From Chrysopilus asiliformis (lineage: Eukaryota; Arthropoda; Insecta; Diptera; Rhagionidae), in NCBI GenBank assembly GCA_964034945.1, contig OZ035961.1:1033501-1097500 (forward strand): a stretch of 64,000 bases of DNA. The letters are read 5' to 3'. Positions 24,384 through 37,132 of this stretch are shown piece after piece. The translations under genes and the position numbers were made by a program. Under the pieces are notes generated by a model, which made no database searches, was not told where the DNA came from, and worked only from the letters and a program-made list of their open reading frames with translations. How positions within the stretch are numbered: the first letter of the stretch is position 1; each line of letters begins with the position of its first letter.

Positions 24384-24642
24384 CCCTCATACTGTCCTCG
24401 GGTCATTTCTGACCCAAATTCGATTTTAATTAAAAGTATCTTCTCAACTACATGAACAATGTTTGTATGGTGTAGGCTCTGTGAACAAATTTCTTTTGAA
24501 TACGGAAAACAATAATCTATTTGTTCATATTTTAATCCATTGAAGAGCACTGTAGTCTTCATGGGTCATAAATGGGTCATAATGGGTCATTCTTGACCCA
24601 CGAAGACATCATACGTTATTTTTCTTAAGGACAGTATGAGGG
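24384..24642. mobile_element. PiggyBac-type MITE, TTAA-flanked, 259 bp
   Basis: Begins CCCTCATACTGTCC and ends GGACAGTATGAGGG, a perfect 14-bp TIR, between TTAA duplications at 24380-24383 and 24643-24646. Inside, copies of GGGTCA and its inverse TGACCC cluster near both ends. Exact TTAA duplication is the hallmark of the piggyBac superfamily. No transposase is encoded. Confidence 0.85.
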
Positions 24643-26111
24643 TTAAAGATCCGTGCCAGATTCAGGGATGTGTACTTGGGGTCCTGGACACTGATTATTC
24701 AATTTACTGTAAAAATTTATCAAACGCTAGAAAAAACCATAAGTAAATGTGCAAAACATAACGTATTTCGATTGGGAATGACAGTATATTCTCTTTTTTC
24801 GCATGAAACGCATTTTCTCACAAATTTTAACCTAGGATTTTGACCTGCGGTGGATTTATCATTATTTGTATTCCCACAATTTCAGTAGCGATTATCTATA
24901 ACACCTGAAAAGTGCGAAAATTTGAGTTATTTTGCGTTTGGAATTGTTAAATCATTCCATTTGTTTTTAGAGTCCTTTATTACTTTATACTAATCTATTT
25001 TCAAGACAACTCTAAATTATTGTTTCCCCATAATCATAGTCAACGATCAAGAATTGTTTTCCGCAATAATATTTAATAGTTACAAATAAACAATGTCCTG
25101 ATTTCATAAAACAAAATGAGGCCGAGGATTTTCAAGTATTCCCATTTAGTTGCATGTTTTACCACCTATACCTGTACCCAAGATTATCGTCTATTTTGAA
25201 TTGCATAAAAATCTCCTTAATGTGAATATTTGTAAATGAAAATAGCGGCAGAGTTTCCAATCTCGTCAATAATATGCGAGACAAAATTTTATTTCTGGAT
25301 GGTGACAGTCAGTACAATGCGTGCAGAGAATCGTTTAAAGTTACCACACTACCGACCGAAATAGCTGAGTTACTTGCCGTTCACTTTCAAGTCCATAGTC
25401 AGAAATGACAAGGGAGAAAGCCCTTTTTACTTCCAATATCGTTAAGGATTCATTTTTTTTATTTGTCGTCGATGTCGATGGTAGCTGCTTTCAATATGTA
25501 AAATACAAAGTATTCTACCTACTTGAGATTATTACTGGTATCTCTTTTATCGATATTATTCCAACTATACATGATTACGGAAGTAGAACATGCCAAATAT
25601 AATTCCTTTCCGTTAAAACATAAATATGTAATATTTCCCCAAATCAGAATATAACTTTTTCGTAATAGTAAATCTATATTTGGGCAAGGAAAAAAGAAGA
25701 GTGAAGAAGTAATGAAATATTTAAATTTGCAAAAAAAAACTTTGTGAACATTTCCGAACTACGCGAATAATTCATGCTTAGATGGAAAATAAATCGCCAA
25801 GATTACTTCCGGATCAAAGACTTCAGAGTTTTTATATACCTATTCGAATATATTTAGTAAAATTTGTACCAGGAATATGACAACACGAACTGCAATCATA
25901 CAAAATTGTTGAAGTTAAAATAAAAAATATAGTTCTCGAATCATAACTTCCGGTAACACGAAAATGTTTTATTGAATTTTTTTGTTATACCAAAACAAAA
26001 AGCATTTTACAATCACGATTTAGATTTCACAAATGCTTGTAAATCCATTTCTATAATTAAAAAACCAGTTTTAAGTACTTTTATATTAAATTTTCTTCAT
26101 ATGAGGTTTAA
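24643..26111. other. Non-coding, no feature recognised
   Basis: AT-rich; short frames at 25.4 and 26.0 kb have no recognisable content. Confidence 0.5.
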
Positions 26112-26162
26112 CCCTTCGTTGGTATGGTGGGGTATGACATACCCCATCACAGTAACGAAGGG
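26112..26162. mobile_element. 51-bp near-palindromic TTAA-flanked element (piggyBac-like micro-MITE)
   Basis: Starts CCCTTCGTT and ends AACGAAGGG, bounded by TTAA at 26108-26111 and 26163-26166. The inner halves GGGGTATG and CATACCCC also pair, so almost the whole element folds on itself. Its tiny size makes family assignment rest on the termini and TTAA only. Confidence 0.65.
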
Positions 26163-26921
26163 TTAAATTTCTAAAAAACTACTTGAGCTACCATAATGAA
26201 ACTTAAAAGTAATTTCTAGCAAGGTTTCTAATGCCTACAAGATAAAAGTTTAAATGCAAATAAAAAAATTGTTTTCTTGTACTTCAAAATTAAACTTTCT
26301 TTTTTTTACTTGTTTTGAGTTTTTTTTTCAAAATTTTAAAAGACTTAAATCAGTTTGGAGTTGATCTTTCAACAGTACAAAAAACTTTTCTTATGTTATT
26401 GTTTCAAAACGCGTGTGCGTTAAAGATAAGAAATCAAAGGAGGAAAATCAATAGAAAAATGCTGGTTTTAAATAAAGTGGGTGCACTAGACCGTGACGCG
26501 TTGAGCGAAACATCGAAACAAGTGCATTGCTCCCTTTTTAAAGAAACTCGAGCGTCATGTACCCATAATTAGACATACCAACATTTTCGCTGAATACAAA
26601 AAAACCAAAGGGGGTGGATTGCGAGAAAATGCATTTCTGAGTCATGTGAAAGAGACAAAAGTGATGGCCGACACATAAGAATATTGTATTCAAAACACTT
26701 CATAAAAATTCAATTAATGTGGCTTACCATACCTAGTAAGCCCTTTGCCTAAAATTTTCGACTTACTCGAAGGCGAAAATTGTTCACCCCTTAGTTCGTT
26801 TCAAGCCGAATTGTTGGAGAGTTCGTTTCTTTTCTGCTCCACAGTAAAGCGTCTTATTTTTAAGCTTTAGTGAATTTTTTAAAAATATAATTTACTACAA
26901 ATGAATTAATTTTTTTTGCAG
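26163..26921. other. Region upstream of the first visible Root exon
   Basis: Ends in a good polypyrimidine tract and AG at 26920-26921, so an upstream Root exon must exist. I searched for an ATG followed by a donor in compatible phase but found none I would defend; the promoter is not placed. Confidence 0.4.
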
Positions 26922-29900
26922 TTATCTTACAAAGACACAGCCGCAAGCATAAAATCAGGTGGCTCTGATAAGCACATAAGCAGTGTCCTTGACCGAAAAA
27001 AGCCTTTTTCGCGACCCTTTGGAAAGAGTCGCTTGGAAAATCCACCGATCACGACAGCGCCTTCGCAAACACCAAGAATGACGAGTCCATCGCCCACTGA
27101 GACTTCGACCTTGTTGCGTCAGAATCAGGAGCTTCGTCAGCGTCTTCAGGATGAGTCGAGCAGTTACAGACGACGAATCGACACCTACAAGCAAGCCCAA
27201 CAAAATCAAGCCGCGCTTGTTAGTCGCTTACAAGCTAAAGTTATGCAATACAAGCAACGGTGCAATGATTTGGAGGGTAAAATGCATGAAACCGTCAAAC
27301 CGATTACTTCATTATCCTCGTATCCTGATCGCACGACAAAAACAGCACCTTCAACGGTGATTTTGATCTAATTTGCAATTTTACAAATATTTAAACAATA
27401 TTTTTCAGTGCCAAACAGCGATAGTACTACCACCACCTACTGTTAGTCACTCTCACACGATCGTGGCGCCCTCAAGTCTCCCATGCCCTTCAACTCTGGA
27501 CCCATCTCCACCTTGCAGGGATTTCATTCACCATGACGAGCACGACGAAATTGTTCGGAATTTGGAGGACGAGAAGCATAAGTAATTTAGTTTTTTTTTA
27601 TTAAATTCAATTTAATTCATTTAAAAATTCAAAGGTGTGATCAGCTAATCGCTCAGAATAATGCATTAAGGCACCAACTCGAAGACTCCAATCGTATCAA
27701 TGAATCCTTGACTAACGATTTGCAAAAGTTGACCAACGACTGGTCAAATTTAAGGGATGAACTAGTCTCCAAAGAGGATGAGTTCAAGGAAGAAGAACAG
27801 GTATATACAAAATTGAAAAAAAAACTAAAAAAGATTTTAAAATACGTTGAAGTTATAAAAAAAACAATTGGCTGACTAATTAAAGTCTATTAAATATATT
27901 TACTAGCATTTTAGCATGTTTTCACAAAACATAAGCGAAAAACATAAGCTAAATCTCAAAAGAAGCCTTTGCAATGACTTATTTACTCGCCCTATTTATT
28001 CAGGCAAAAAAATCAATGAAAAATATAAAATTTAAAAGGTTTAGGCATAGTTTTTTCATCATAGAAATGTATTTTTACCGTTCTTCATCACATAGTAAAG
28101 AAATGTGTAATCAATGAGTAATCAGCTACACTTAAATTAATCTTAAATACAAATGACAAAATTAAAACACAGAAAAGTTCCTACTTCATCTTTCTTTTCA
28201 ATATAATTCGTACATAAACACCAAAATCGGACTATAAATACGCCAAAGAGTGGTTAGTTCTACTTGTTCATAAACGGGAGGTGAGGATTGGGTTTTTCTA
28301 GCAAAATGCTTGAAAGTTCGCTGTCCAACAAATTTGTTACGACTAAAAGCGAGCGTTTTTTTCTGATCCCGTTGAACCAATGAAATGCTTTGAAAATTAC
28401 AAAATTTCTATCAATGAAAGCTACTTTTGTTTAATTTGTGTTTCACATTTTAGTCTTAGCTCAGATTAAAAAACAGCCTACATTTATGCGCCATGAAAAC
28501 TAACTCTTTTATTAGTCTTGCCAGATGAATTTTCGTGCAAAACTGTTAGCTTAGTTTATTTACTTACTCCATTATGATTTCTCAACATATTACATTATCT
28601 AAAAGTTGGATAGTACAAAAATTGGATAGTAAAATTTACATATGAATGCTTCTTTAATTCCAATTAATGAATCGCCCCTAATTTTTTTTTAAAGGCGTTC
28701 AACGACTACTACCATAGCGAGCATAATCGCCTGCTGAAGATGTGGCGAGAAGTAGTTGCTGTGAAACGTTCCTTCAAGGATATGCAATCTTCCCTTAAAA
28801 CTGAACTGGGCCGAATGAAGGTCGAAGTTCATGGCGTGAATCGTGAGGCAACTGCTGCTTGTAATGGAGTTCTTTTCAATCTGAAACAATCGAATAGGGC
28901 AGGCGAGGCTCATCAGATGAACGCAGAGCGGGAGAGTTCGGATTTGAAGAGTCAGATTGCTACTTTGAAAGCGCAGTATGAAAGTGCACGCCACGAAATC
29001 AGTCAACGAGATCTTCGTCTGCAAGAATTGATGCAGCAGCTAAAATTGTTAGAGGACCGCTGTGTCGTGGCCGAAACGCAAGCTAGTCAAGCGTCACGTT
29101 TGAATGATGAAGTGGACAGATTAAATTCTGCACTCAGAGACATCGCCCATTCTGTTGTTCAAGACGCCGAGACATCCGGCGAAGGACACGAAAATCCAGC
29201 GCTGCAGCATTTGCATTTATCCCAGCCGGGACTTGTGGGTCCACCAAAATCACCCAGACGTGGTGGTGGTGGTCGAACTTCTCAAGCCTTTGCCGAGGGA
29301 ACTATTTCGGCAGTCCAGGCCGCGCTACATAAATATCAACTGATGCTTCATGATTTCCAGGTAAAGTTGCAATCGAACAACGACGTGCTCAGTAATACCA
29401 AAAAGCATCTCGACACATCCGAAAAAACTAAAGATATTCTAACATCGCAAGTAACTCAACTCACGGATAAATTGGATTCGAGTAATGCACAACTATCGGA
29501 GCTATACAAAGAGCGCGATAGTTTGCAAAAGACCTTGGAAAACCTGAAAGACGAGAAGAAGAATGTGGAAAGGGGTCGCGCTGAACTTAATAGCATTGTG
29601 AGAAAGATTTTGAATTTAAAAAATCATGAGTAAAAAAAAAATAATCCGGAATCAAAATCTTGTTTAGGTTGATAACATGAGCTTGGATTACCAGAAGCTG
29701 CAGACAAACAATGGAAAACTTCAGAAAATTATTGACAACCTGGAGGAAGATAAAAAGGCACTAGAACTCGAAATGCAGAGAATACTCAAGGATAAGGATA
29801 TCACGGAAATGAATTTGAGGTAAAATGTACTAATTTATTGATTTGGCTTTAAAAAAAAGAATATTTTGTTTTAGAATTGTTAAAAAAAAGTATTTTTAAA

Positions 29901-32900
29901 ATTATTTTCGTAAAAATAAAATAAAAAAAATAATTGTTTCGACCGTGACAGGACTCGAACCTGCAATCTTCGGATCCGAAGTCCGACGCCTTATCCATTA
30001 GGCCACACGGTCGCTTATGAAAATGTGCTAGAAGTTCTATCATGTGGTTTTATGTGTCGAGTGAATCATTTCCAACTCAACATTTTTAGCTATTTGGTCG
30101 CTTCAGAAAAATCACAAAAGTTCTGTCCCATTCTTTTTTGGGGGAGTGTGTTCTTTTTTCCACGTGCTTAGTTCAGTCAACAACTTGTACGCCAACAACA
30201 ACAACAATGCCGTGTGAGCTTTTACGAGTTTCAATGAAGTTAAAAATACTGTTTCGGTGGTAATATTACGAATTTTGATATTCAATCAGTCTTCGTGGAT
30301 AATTTCCCACTTTATCAATTATTTTACCCATTACTAATAATTGCACTTAAAAATATTTACCACTTGAAATGAAATATTCATTACAGTAAATATTTTACAA
30401 TACAGTAAACTTAGAAAATTCAAGTTACCACAAAAAGGACCGCGAGAAAAGGAATTTCGTTAAAAACAATTAAAAAAAGGATAAAAAAGATGACCCCCTT
30501 CCGTGACAATGCAGTAGTGCATTGCCGTGACCAGGATTCGAACCTGGGTTACTACGGCCACAACGTAGGGTCCTAACCACTAGACGATCACGGCTACTGG
30601 GGCACATGGCGACTCGCTCTCAAAAGTTCTACTATTCGGCAGCGTCAGTTTTTGAAGAAACAATCTTATTCAAAGACCGTAAAAGGACAAAATCCTTGAA
30701 AGGCTACAGGATTTACTTAACTACATAAGAATTACACCATATTTCATATTGCAAAACCAAAAAAATGATAAACACTATTTACAACACAACTCAGTATTAA
30801 ATGTAATTTTTTAATGAAATACAAGACTAAATAACAAAGTATTACAAATTATCCTAACCACTAGACGATTACGGGTGATGAGGTGCGTAGTATTAGTTTG
30901 CAAACTCACGCTTGCGGAATCAGTTGTCAGTAATCTTGAAAATATTCGCTTGAAAGTATGTCATCTAGTTTAAATGAGTGGATTTTTTGTTCGTAAATCC
31001 GTTTATCTGTTCCTATTTAAATTTATGTCGCTTAATTTTATAAAATGTTCTTAAGGTAAACTTAAAACTGCTATGTAAATTACAGAGCCGAAGAAGACCG
31101 TGGAAGTCGTTTGCGAGAAGAAACAATTACACTTCGTGAAGAATTGAACAAATTGTATTTGACGAAAGATTTACTGGAGCAACAACGAATGGAATCGGAC
31201 AGTTTAATATCTTTGTTGGAGAAGCAAAAAACTGATTTAGAATTCGAATTGGATAAAATCCTACTGGAACGCAGCGAAATACATAATCGTTTGGAGAAGA
31301 CATCCTCATCGAATGAAAGCGCAACGCAGGAGCTCAAGGATCTCAAGGAACATCTACTCGAGGTGGAGAACGAACGAAACAAATTACGGTGCCAGACCAA
31401 CGATCAAGCGACTGATATCGCATCTTTGAAGAAAGAATTGATATCAGCTGAACAGATACGTCTTGATTTAGAATCAGAGAAATTGAATCTAAATGAAAAG
31501 CAGAAATTTGTTGAAATGGAGAAGGAGAAAGTCGAACAGGAATTGGGCTGCGTTAATCGCGAACGGGCTGATCTACATAACCAATTAACTGCGGCTAATC
31601 GAAAGAAGGAAGCTATTGCGGAGGAGTTGGTCAGGACCAGACAGCGATTAGATCAAGCTAACGAAACCAATAACCGTTTGAATAAAAGTTTGGAGAATTT
31701 GGTTAAGGAGAACGAGGAGCGGCAAATAGTAATCGAGGGACACGAGAAGGAATTGCAGAGATTACAGGTAAAAAAACGAAAAAACCATATTGCGATTTTT
31801 TATCTAATTGTACCATTATTGATGGTGGATGGTACTTTTTTCTACAGTTAAACATTTATATATCCGAAGACTACCACTCTATAGTGATACAATAACCAAT
31901 TTTTTGCTATTTTGATTAGTAGGTTGGACCACTTTTGTTCTCAGCGTGTCTAATTTTAAAAAATAGTTTGGAATGTTATTGATGAAGAAAAACTTTTTTT
32001 CAAAAATACTTTAATTTTCTATTCAAAATTGAACTTTTTACTAGCTAAATTTATACTTTTTCAAATTTTTTGGTCATACAGAGCTTGCTATAAGTTTCGG
32101 TTTCGGTCGAAACTAACATCTGGCCGAAAGTTCGGCGCCGGCCTGAAAATCCGGTGTTTAAAAGAAAAAACTTTTAAAACAAAACTCTATTTTTTTGTGA
32201 CTTATTAGTTCTTTTTCTAAAAGGTAACAAAAAAAAACTGTCCTTTTTACTCCAAAGCCTTTACAAAACGTTTGAAATAATCTATTTAAAAAAAAAATCA
32301 AAATTTATGCTTTAAGGAACTACTCGCATCTTTACGAAGTGAGAAAGAATCCTTAGAAGCAATTCTATTCGACACAAATCGAACTCTCGAGGCTACCGAG
32401 GAAAAGCGTTGCCATTTGGAGCACGAGTACCAGGAGTTGTTGGTCAGGGAAGAAAGTCTCAAAAACAATGTCGACCGTGTAATGAAAGACCTTGACATCT
32501 CAAATCGCAGAGGTCAGGAAATCAAAACTCAATTGACCAACAATTTACGTGCCCAGGAAGCTGAATATCAACAGAAAATGACTGGGTTGAAGGCATCTGG
32601 ATCCGACAATGAACGCAAACTGAACGAGGAAAAGGAATTGATACGAACTTCTCTCGAAAAACGAATGCAACAAGCTTTGCAGGGATTACAGGGAGCTAAG
32701 GATCAAGAAATTGAAAAGCTGCAGGAGAGAATTGCAAATCTTCAGGCACAATTGGAAAGTCTCTGTCAACAACACGAGGAAGTTCTTATTAGAGCTGAAA
32801 ATGAGAAGCAGCAAGCGCTTATGAAGGGTATTCGTTTTTTTCATTCGTTAAGAGTTTATTTAGTAAAATTCTTAAATTTCAGCGCATTGTGATAAACAAG

Positions 32901-35900
32901 CGGTTCAGGAGAAATTGGAAGGAATCTCTAGAGAACTTCAAACGGAAATGGACAACTCGGAGCGGATCCGTAGAGAATGTGCAGCTACTAATGAAAAGAA
33001 TAGAAACACTATTAGCCAATTGAAGGATGAATTGGCGAAAATGAAAATGAAGGGGGAGGAACTGAAGTATTTCGTTTAGAAATTCAAAGCAAATTTTTAC
33101 TTAATTTATGGGGATTGTTTTTTTAGAAATCAATTAGAAGATGATATAAATAAACTCGAAATGAATTTAGCTTCTTGTAAAGAGGAGCGTGACGGTGCCT
33201 GTCGTCAAATTGATGAACTTAAAATGGAAATCCGTCTTAGAGAGGACAAAATTGAAGCACTGAAAAATGAACTTCAGGACACTCTACGAAAATTAAAAGA
33301 AGGTATTGCTTTGTCGATAAAACTAAATGCTGTTCGAAATGCAGATTTCGTTTTCTATAAATTTGAATTAATAATGAATTATTTTTCCAGCCGAAAATTG
33401 TATCGACGGAGCTCGTAAAGAGCTTACAGAAACCCGTCGAGCCCTAAATGATAGCAATATTGAGCGTGATAAATACGCAACTAGCAACAAGGAACTTCGA
33501 GATCATGTTAAACGCACAGAAGCAGCTAGACGTGATACTGCTCGGAATTTGGAGGAAGCTGTGCAAAAAATAGCAACACTAGAGGAATCTAGAAACAATC
33601 TAGAAAACGAAAAACAACGTCTGGCGTGCGCTCTTAAAGATGCTGAACACCACTTGGCGAAAACAGCCCACGATCTCGGAATTACCAGAAATAATCTGCA
33701 TAAATTGCAAATGGAGAATACGGAGAAGGATGCAAACGAAAAAGAGCTTCACTGTCGACTGAATAACGAGATGGAGGAACGTGAACGTGTACAGCAGGAA
33801 TACAATCAAGCTAAAAAGCAGGTACCATTGAATCTATCGATATTTTTTGAAAATTTCGTTCAAATAAAACCTTTTTTTTCAATTTCAAGTTGGCTGAACT
33901 GGAAGCGAACTTGTGCACTACTCGACAGGAGCTTAAGCGAGCGATGTGCCATGCTAGCCAAGAAGAACACCGTTGGCATCAACGTGAACAGGAGCTTCTA
34001 GGTCGCATGGATGAGGGTAGAAATCGGGAGAAGCGTCTGGAGGACCAGAGGCATAATTTGGAAGTTTGCCTATCGGATGCAACTCAGCAGATTTCCGAAC
34101 TAAAGGCACAGTTGGGTGGGGCTGAGGGCAGGGTTCGAGCTTTGGATGAAGAACTGGCCCGAACTGAGGCTTTGCGCAAGGATTCCGAGAATAAACTCAG
34201 CTCAATAGCACACACTTTGCGACGTATAGCTGGTATCCAGTTCGATGGTTCAGTAAATACGCCCTACCGATTAATGAGTCCTTCGCGTCGCTACAGCCCG
34301 GCAAGGGGAAGCGGGTGCGGCCACGACTTCGACAATCGCAGTATCTCCGGTGATGGTCCAGTGGACGTGGATCCGGAATTGGTCCGTAAAGGCGTTCGAA
34401 CTCTGATGCATCAGGTAGCAAAGGTGGAACGAGAAAACGATGACCTGCGATCGCAATTATGCACGCATACCAACGAACTTCATCAGTTGTCCGATCTCCA
34501 GGCGAAATGTGAAAATAAGATCTCCAAATTGCAGCAGGCGCTGCGTGCTTGCTCTGAAGAGAAAAGCACATTGGAGTCGGTTTTGGGTACAAGAGAATCT
34601 GCTTTGCATTCTATCGAAGAAGCCTTCACACAGAAATCCGACGAGGTTAATATGCTTCGGGAGAAGGTAAATAGCTTGGAATTACAATTGGGCTCTGGAG
34701 CTGAGGAGAAGGGACAATGCGAGGTAATATTTTTAGATTTTTGTCATTGTATATCATGCTTCAAAATTTCTTCATTGTTTTGCAAATTAGGATCGTCTCG
34801 AGAAATGCAGACAACACGGATCTCGATTGGAGACTGAAAAGCGTCAATTACAAGAGGATCTCGCCCGAAGTGAAGGACGAGCATCGAAGCTAGAACTCCA
34901 GAAAGTGGCCTTAGAAGGTGACATCGTTCGCCTTCAGCTGGCACTCACCGAAAAGGAAAATATCGCCAAAAACTTACTCGAACGTCTTGAAAATGTGACA
35001 CGCCAATCTTCACAGCTTGAAGATCGTTGCGTATCCCTAAAGACTACGGTCGATCAGCTAAAGGATCGCCTCAACAAATCCGATTTACTGGAAACGGAGC
35101 TACAAGGCGCCATCAATACTTTGAAAAAGGAGAAAACCGAACAAGGTCATTGCATCCAGACGAGTCAGGACAAACTGAAGCAATTGCAGCAAGCACTATC
35201 GAATTGCGAGAATGAGAAGCGAATCGTATCGGAACGATACGATGGTGCTCAGAATCACGTTAACGAATTGCGTAGAAGCCAACAAGCTCAACAGGACTCA
35301 TTGCAGAGGCTGCAAGAACAAGCTGCTGAATTGGAGGTGCAGAAATCCGCCCTAGAATCGCAGCTTCGAATTGCTAAGTGGAATCAGGAGAACGCCGACT
35401 CGGGTGGCATTGGTCAATCGAACGACGATGAAATTTCGAGGCAACTGATGAACACACAGCGAGAGAAATCCGAGCTGAAGGCTAAAGTCGATCTGCTGAC
35501 GGAGAAGGTGAGACATTTGGAATCGGATCGTCGAAGCAAATTCTCGGGCCACGTTCAGTTCGATCGCTCAGAAAAAGGCTTGTACGACAGCGGCGAACTG
35601 GATTCGAACCGCATTGAAACTGATAGCTATTTGTCTCGGCCAGGCCACCACACCAGCTTAAATTGTGGCGTCGATCATTCATTAATCGAACAGGAGAATC
35701 GCGATCTCAGACTTAAGGTCAGACGCCTGGAGACTCTTCTGGCTGAAAAGGAGGCCGAATTGGCGCGGGCGAAATCACGTCTACTCGAAAGTTCAAAATG
35801 CCTATCGGGTGACACTGATCGTTATCGCAGTGCTCAGATGCAAGCGGAAAAGCTGTTGGATGCTCGAGAACAGGCGCATCGTCAGCAGGTATTGAGGCTA

Positions 35901-36284
35901 GAAAATCAGGTAAGCTTTTTATTGTATCAATACACACTTGGGAAAACCTTAAGAAAATGATGTTTGGTAGATATCCATGCTAAGAGAGCAACTCGCTCAG
36001 GAGGCGAAGCGTCGTCAACAGTATATCCTGAGAAGTTCCCGTAACAATCGTGAAATGCAGCATCTCCGCCATACACTTGGTGATTCCCTGAGACATGTCT
36101 CGCAGGATCCACTGGACACAGGACTTTTGGAAAACGAGACAAGGAGGTTAACTTGTATTTTTTTAAAAAAATTGGGTGGCAGTCTAACCGTTTTTTTAAC
36201 AGATTGGACCATGCACTATCCCTAAGTCTACCACCAACATCCTGCCATGATTATGACAGAAGTTTGCTGAGTCCAAGAAAATAA
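26922..36284 (+). CDS. Root: Rootletin, ciliary rootlet coiled-coil protein (first coding exon not found)
   Basis: Structural protein that polymerises into the ciliary rootlet at the base of cilia. Visible exons: 26922-27356, 27409-27581, 27635-27800, 28695-29597, 29668-29819, 31086-31767, 32317-32827, 32883-33066, 33127-33302, 33391-33821, 33890-34723, 34791-35909, 35971-36146 and 36203-36284. All phases agree and give 2007 aa, close to human rootletin (about 2000). After about 63 low-complexity residues the family N-terminal domain starts (LLRQNQELRQRL, residues 64-75) and continues through YRRRIDTYKQAQQNQAALVS and the block around SEHNRLLKMWREVV at the start of exon 4. Nearly everything after that is heptad-rich coiled coil with high Glu/Lys/Gln/Leu. 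The 5' end starts at a splice acceptor in phase 0, so one or more upstream exons are missing; an internal Met at 27078 is the first in frame. The 29820-31085 intron holds two tRNA genes. Confidence 0.93.
29940..30012 (-). tRNA. tRNA-Arg (anticodon UCG)
   Basis: 73 nt on the minus strand. Acceptor GACCGTG pairs fully with CACGGTC; the D-arm contains CTAATGGATAAGG, the anticodon loop CTTCGGA gives UCG, and the T-arm GCAGG-TTCGAGT-CCTGT is well formed with one G-T pair. It lies inside a Root intron, antisense to the host. A run of T follows on the minus strand near 29930-29880, suitable for Pol III termination. Confidence 0.96.
30523..30594 (-). tRNA. tRNA-His (anticodon GUG)
   Basis: 72 nt. 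Acceptor GCCGTGA pairs with TCACGGC, the A-box region reads ATCGTCTAGTGGTTAGGA, the anticodon loop is TTGTGGC (GUG), and the B-box is GGTTCGAATCC. It shares the Root intron with tRNA-Arg, on the same strand. The sequence is identical to the copy at 39888-39959, and flanking similarity extends on both sides. Confidence 0.96.
30852..30874 (-). pseudogene. 5'-half fragment of tRNA-His
   Basis: These 23 bases match the 5' part of the neighbouring tRNA-His (acceptor strand, D-arm) with one difference; the anticodon arm and 3' half are missing. It lies about 260 bp from the intact gene in the same intron. Confidence 0.7.
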
Positions 36285-37011
36285 GCAAAACAACACTAAT
36301 GATAAACAGAAAAACTAGAAAATTTATGAATTTTTAAATCAATCATAAATTTTTCTAGAATTTAGCATAAGAACGACATTCAACTAAAACATAAGATGAT
36401 TTATGATTTGGTTTATCGATTATTTTTTGAGCTGAAAATTATTTATTAAAAAAGTGTACATTAATGAAAAGTTCTTAAAAGAGTAAAGCAAATATTCTAA
36501 TCGTTATAGGAAAAGATATCATTTCACTTGAAGAATTTTTTTTCGTTCACATCGTAAATAGGAAGTGTTCAATAAAATTTTCATGAAACGCTTTAAACAA
36601 AAACTCAAACACTGCCATTTTAAGAGAAATCATAGTCAAATTAAATGAAAATTCATATTTTGTTAGTTTATCATATTGTTAAGAAAATGTGTTCACTTAA
36701 AGACATTCATACAAAGAAATTTAGCTATCAAAAAATCAATTTATGATTAATAACAAGTACAATTTTTAAAAACTTGATCTTTTCTAGTCAAACTAATTTT
36801 ATTTTTTAAATTAAAAAAAGATTTCTTTTTTATTGTAAGTGTGATATTTTTTTTTGTAGATTTTTAAGATTCGTTTTTGCTTATTAGTTATAATTTATGT
36901 CTATAGTTTGTTTTGTAGAATTTTAATGATAATTTTTTGTGATTAAATAAAGTTTAATTTTTTGTTTAGTATAAATTTTGTTTTTTTAATGCCAAATTTT
37001 TGTTTTACCAA
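36285..37011 (+). other. Root 3' UTR and poly(A) signal
   Basis: An AATAAA at 36946-36951 followed by T/GT-rich sequence is the likely poly(A) site, giving a 3' UTR of roughly 680 bases. No other feature seen. Confidence 0.6.
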
Positions 37012-37132
37012 GGGGCTATCCATAAAATATATAACGTATTGAGCGATACAAGAAATCGTCAAAAAGCGGTTTATCATTCCAAATTGTCGAATTGTCGAGA
37101 ATTAGCGTTATGTATTTTATCGACAGCTCCCC
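37012..37132. mobile_element. MITE copy with both TIRs (121 bp)
   Basis: Left end GGGGCTATCCATAAAATA; right end TGTATTTTATCGACAGCTCCCC. It has the same termini as the family copies in RNFT intron 3 and at 8.7, 11.7 and 58.1 kb. Confidence 0.72.
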
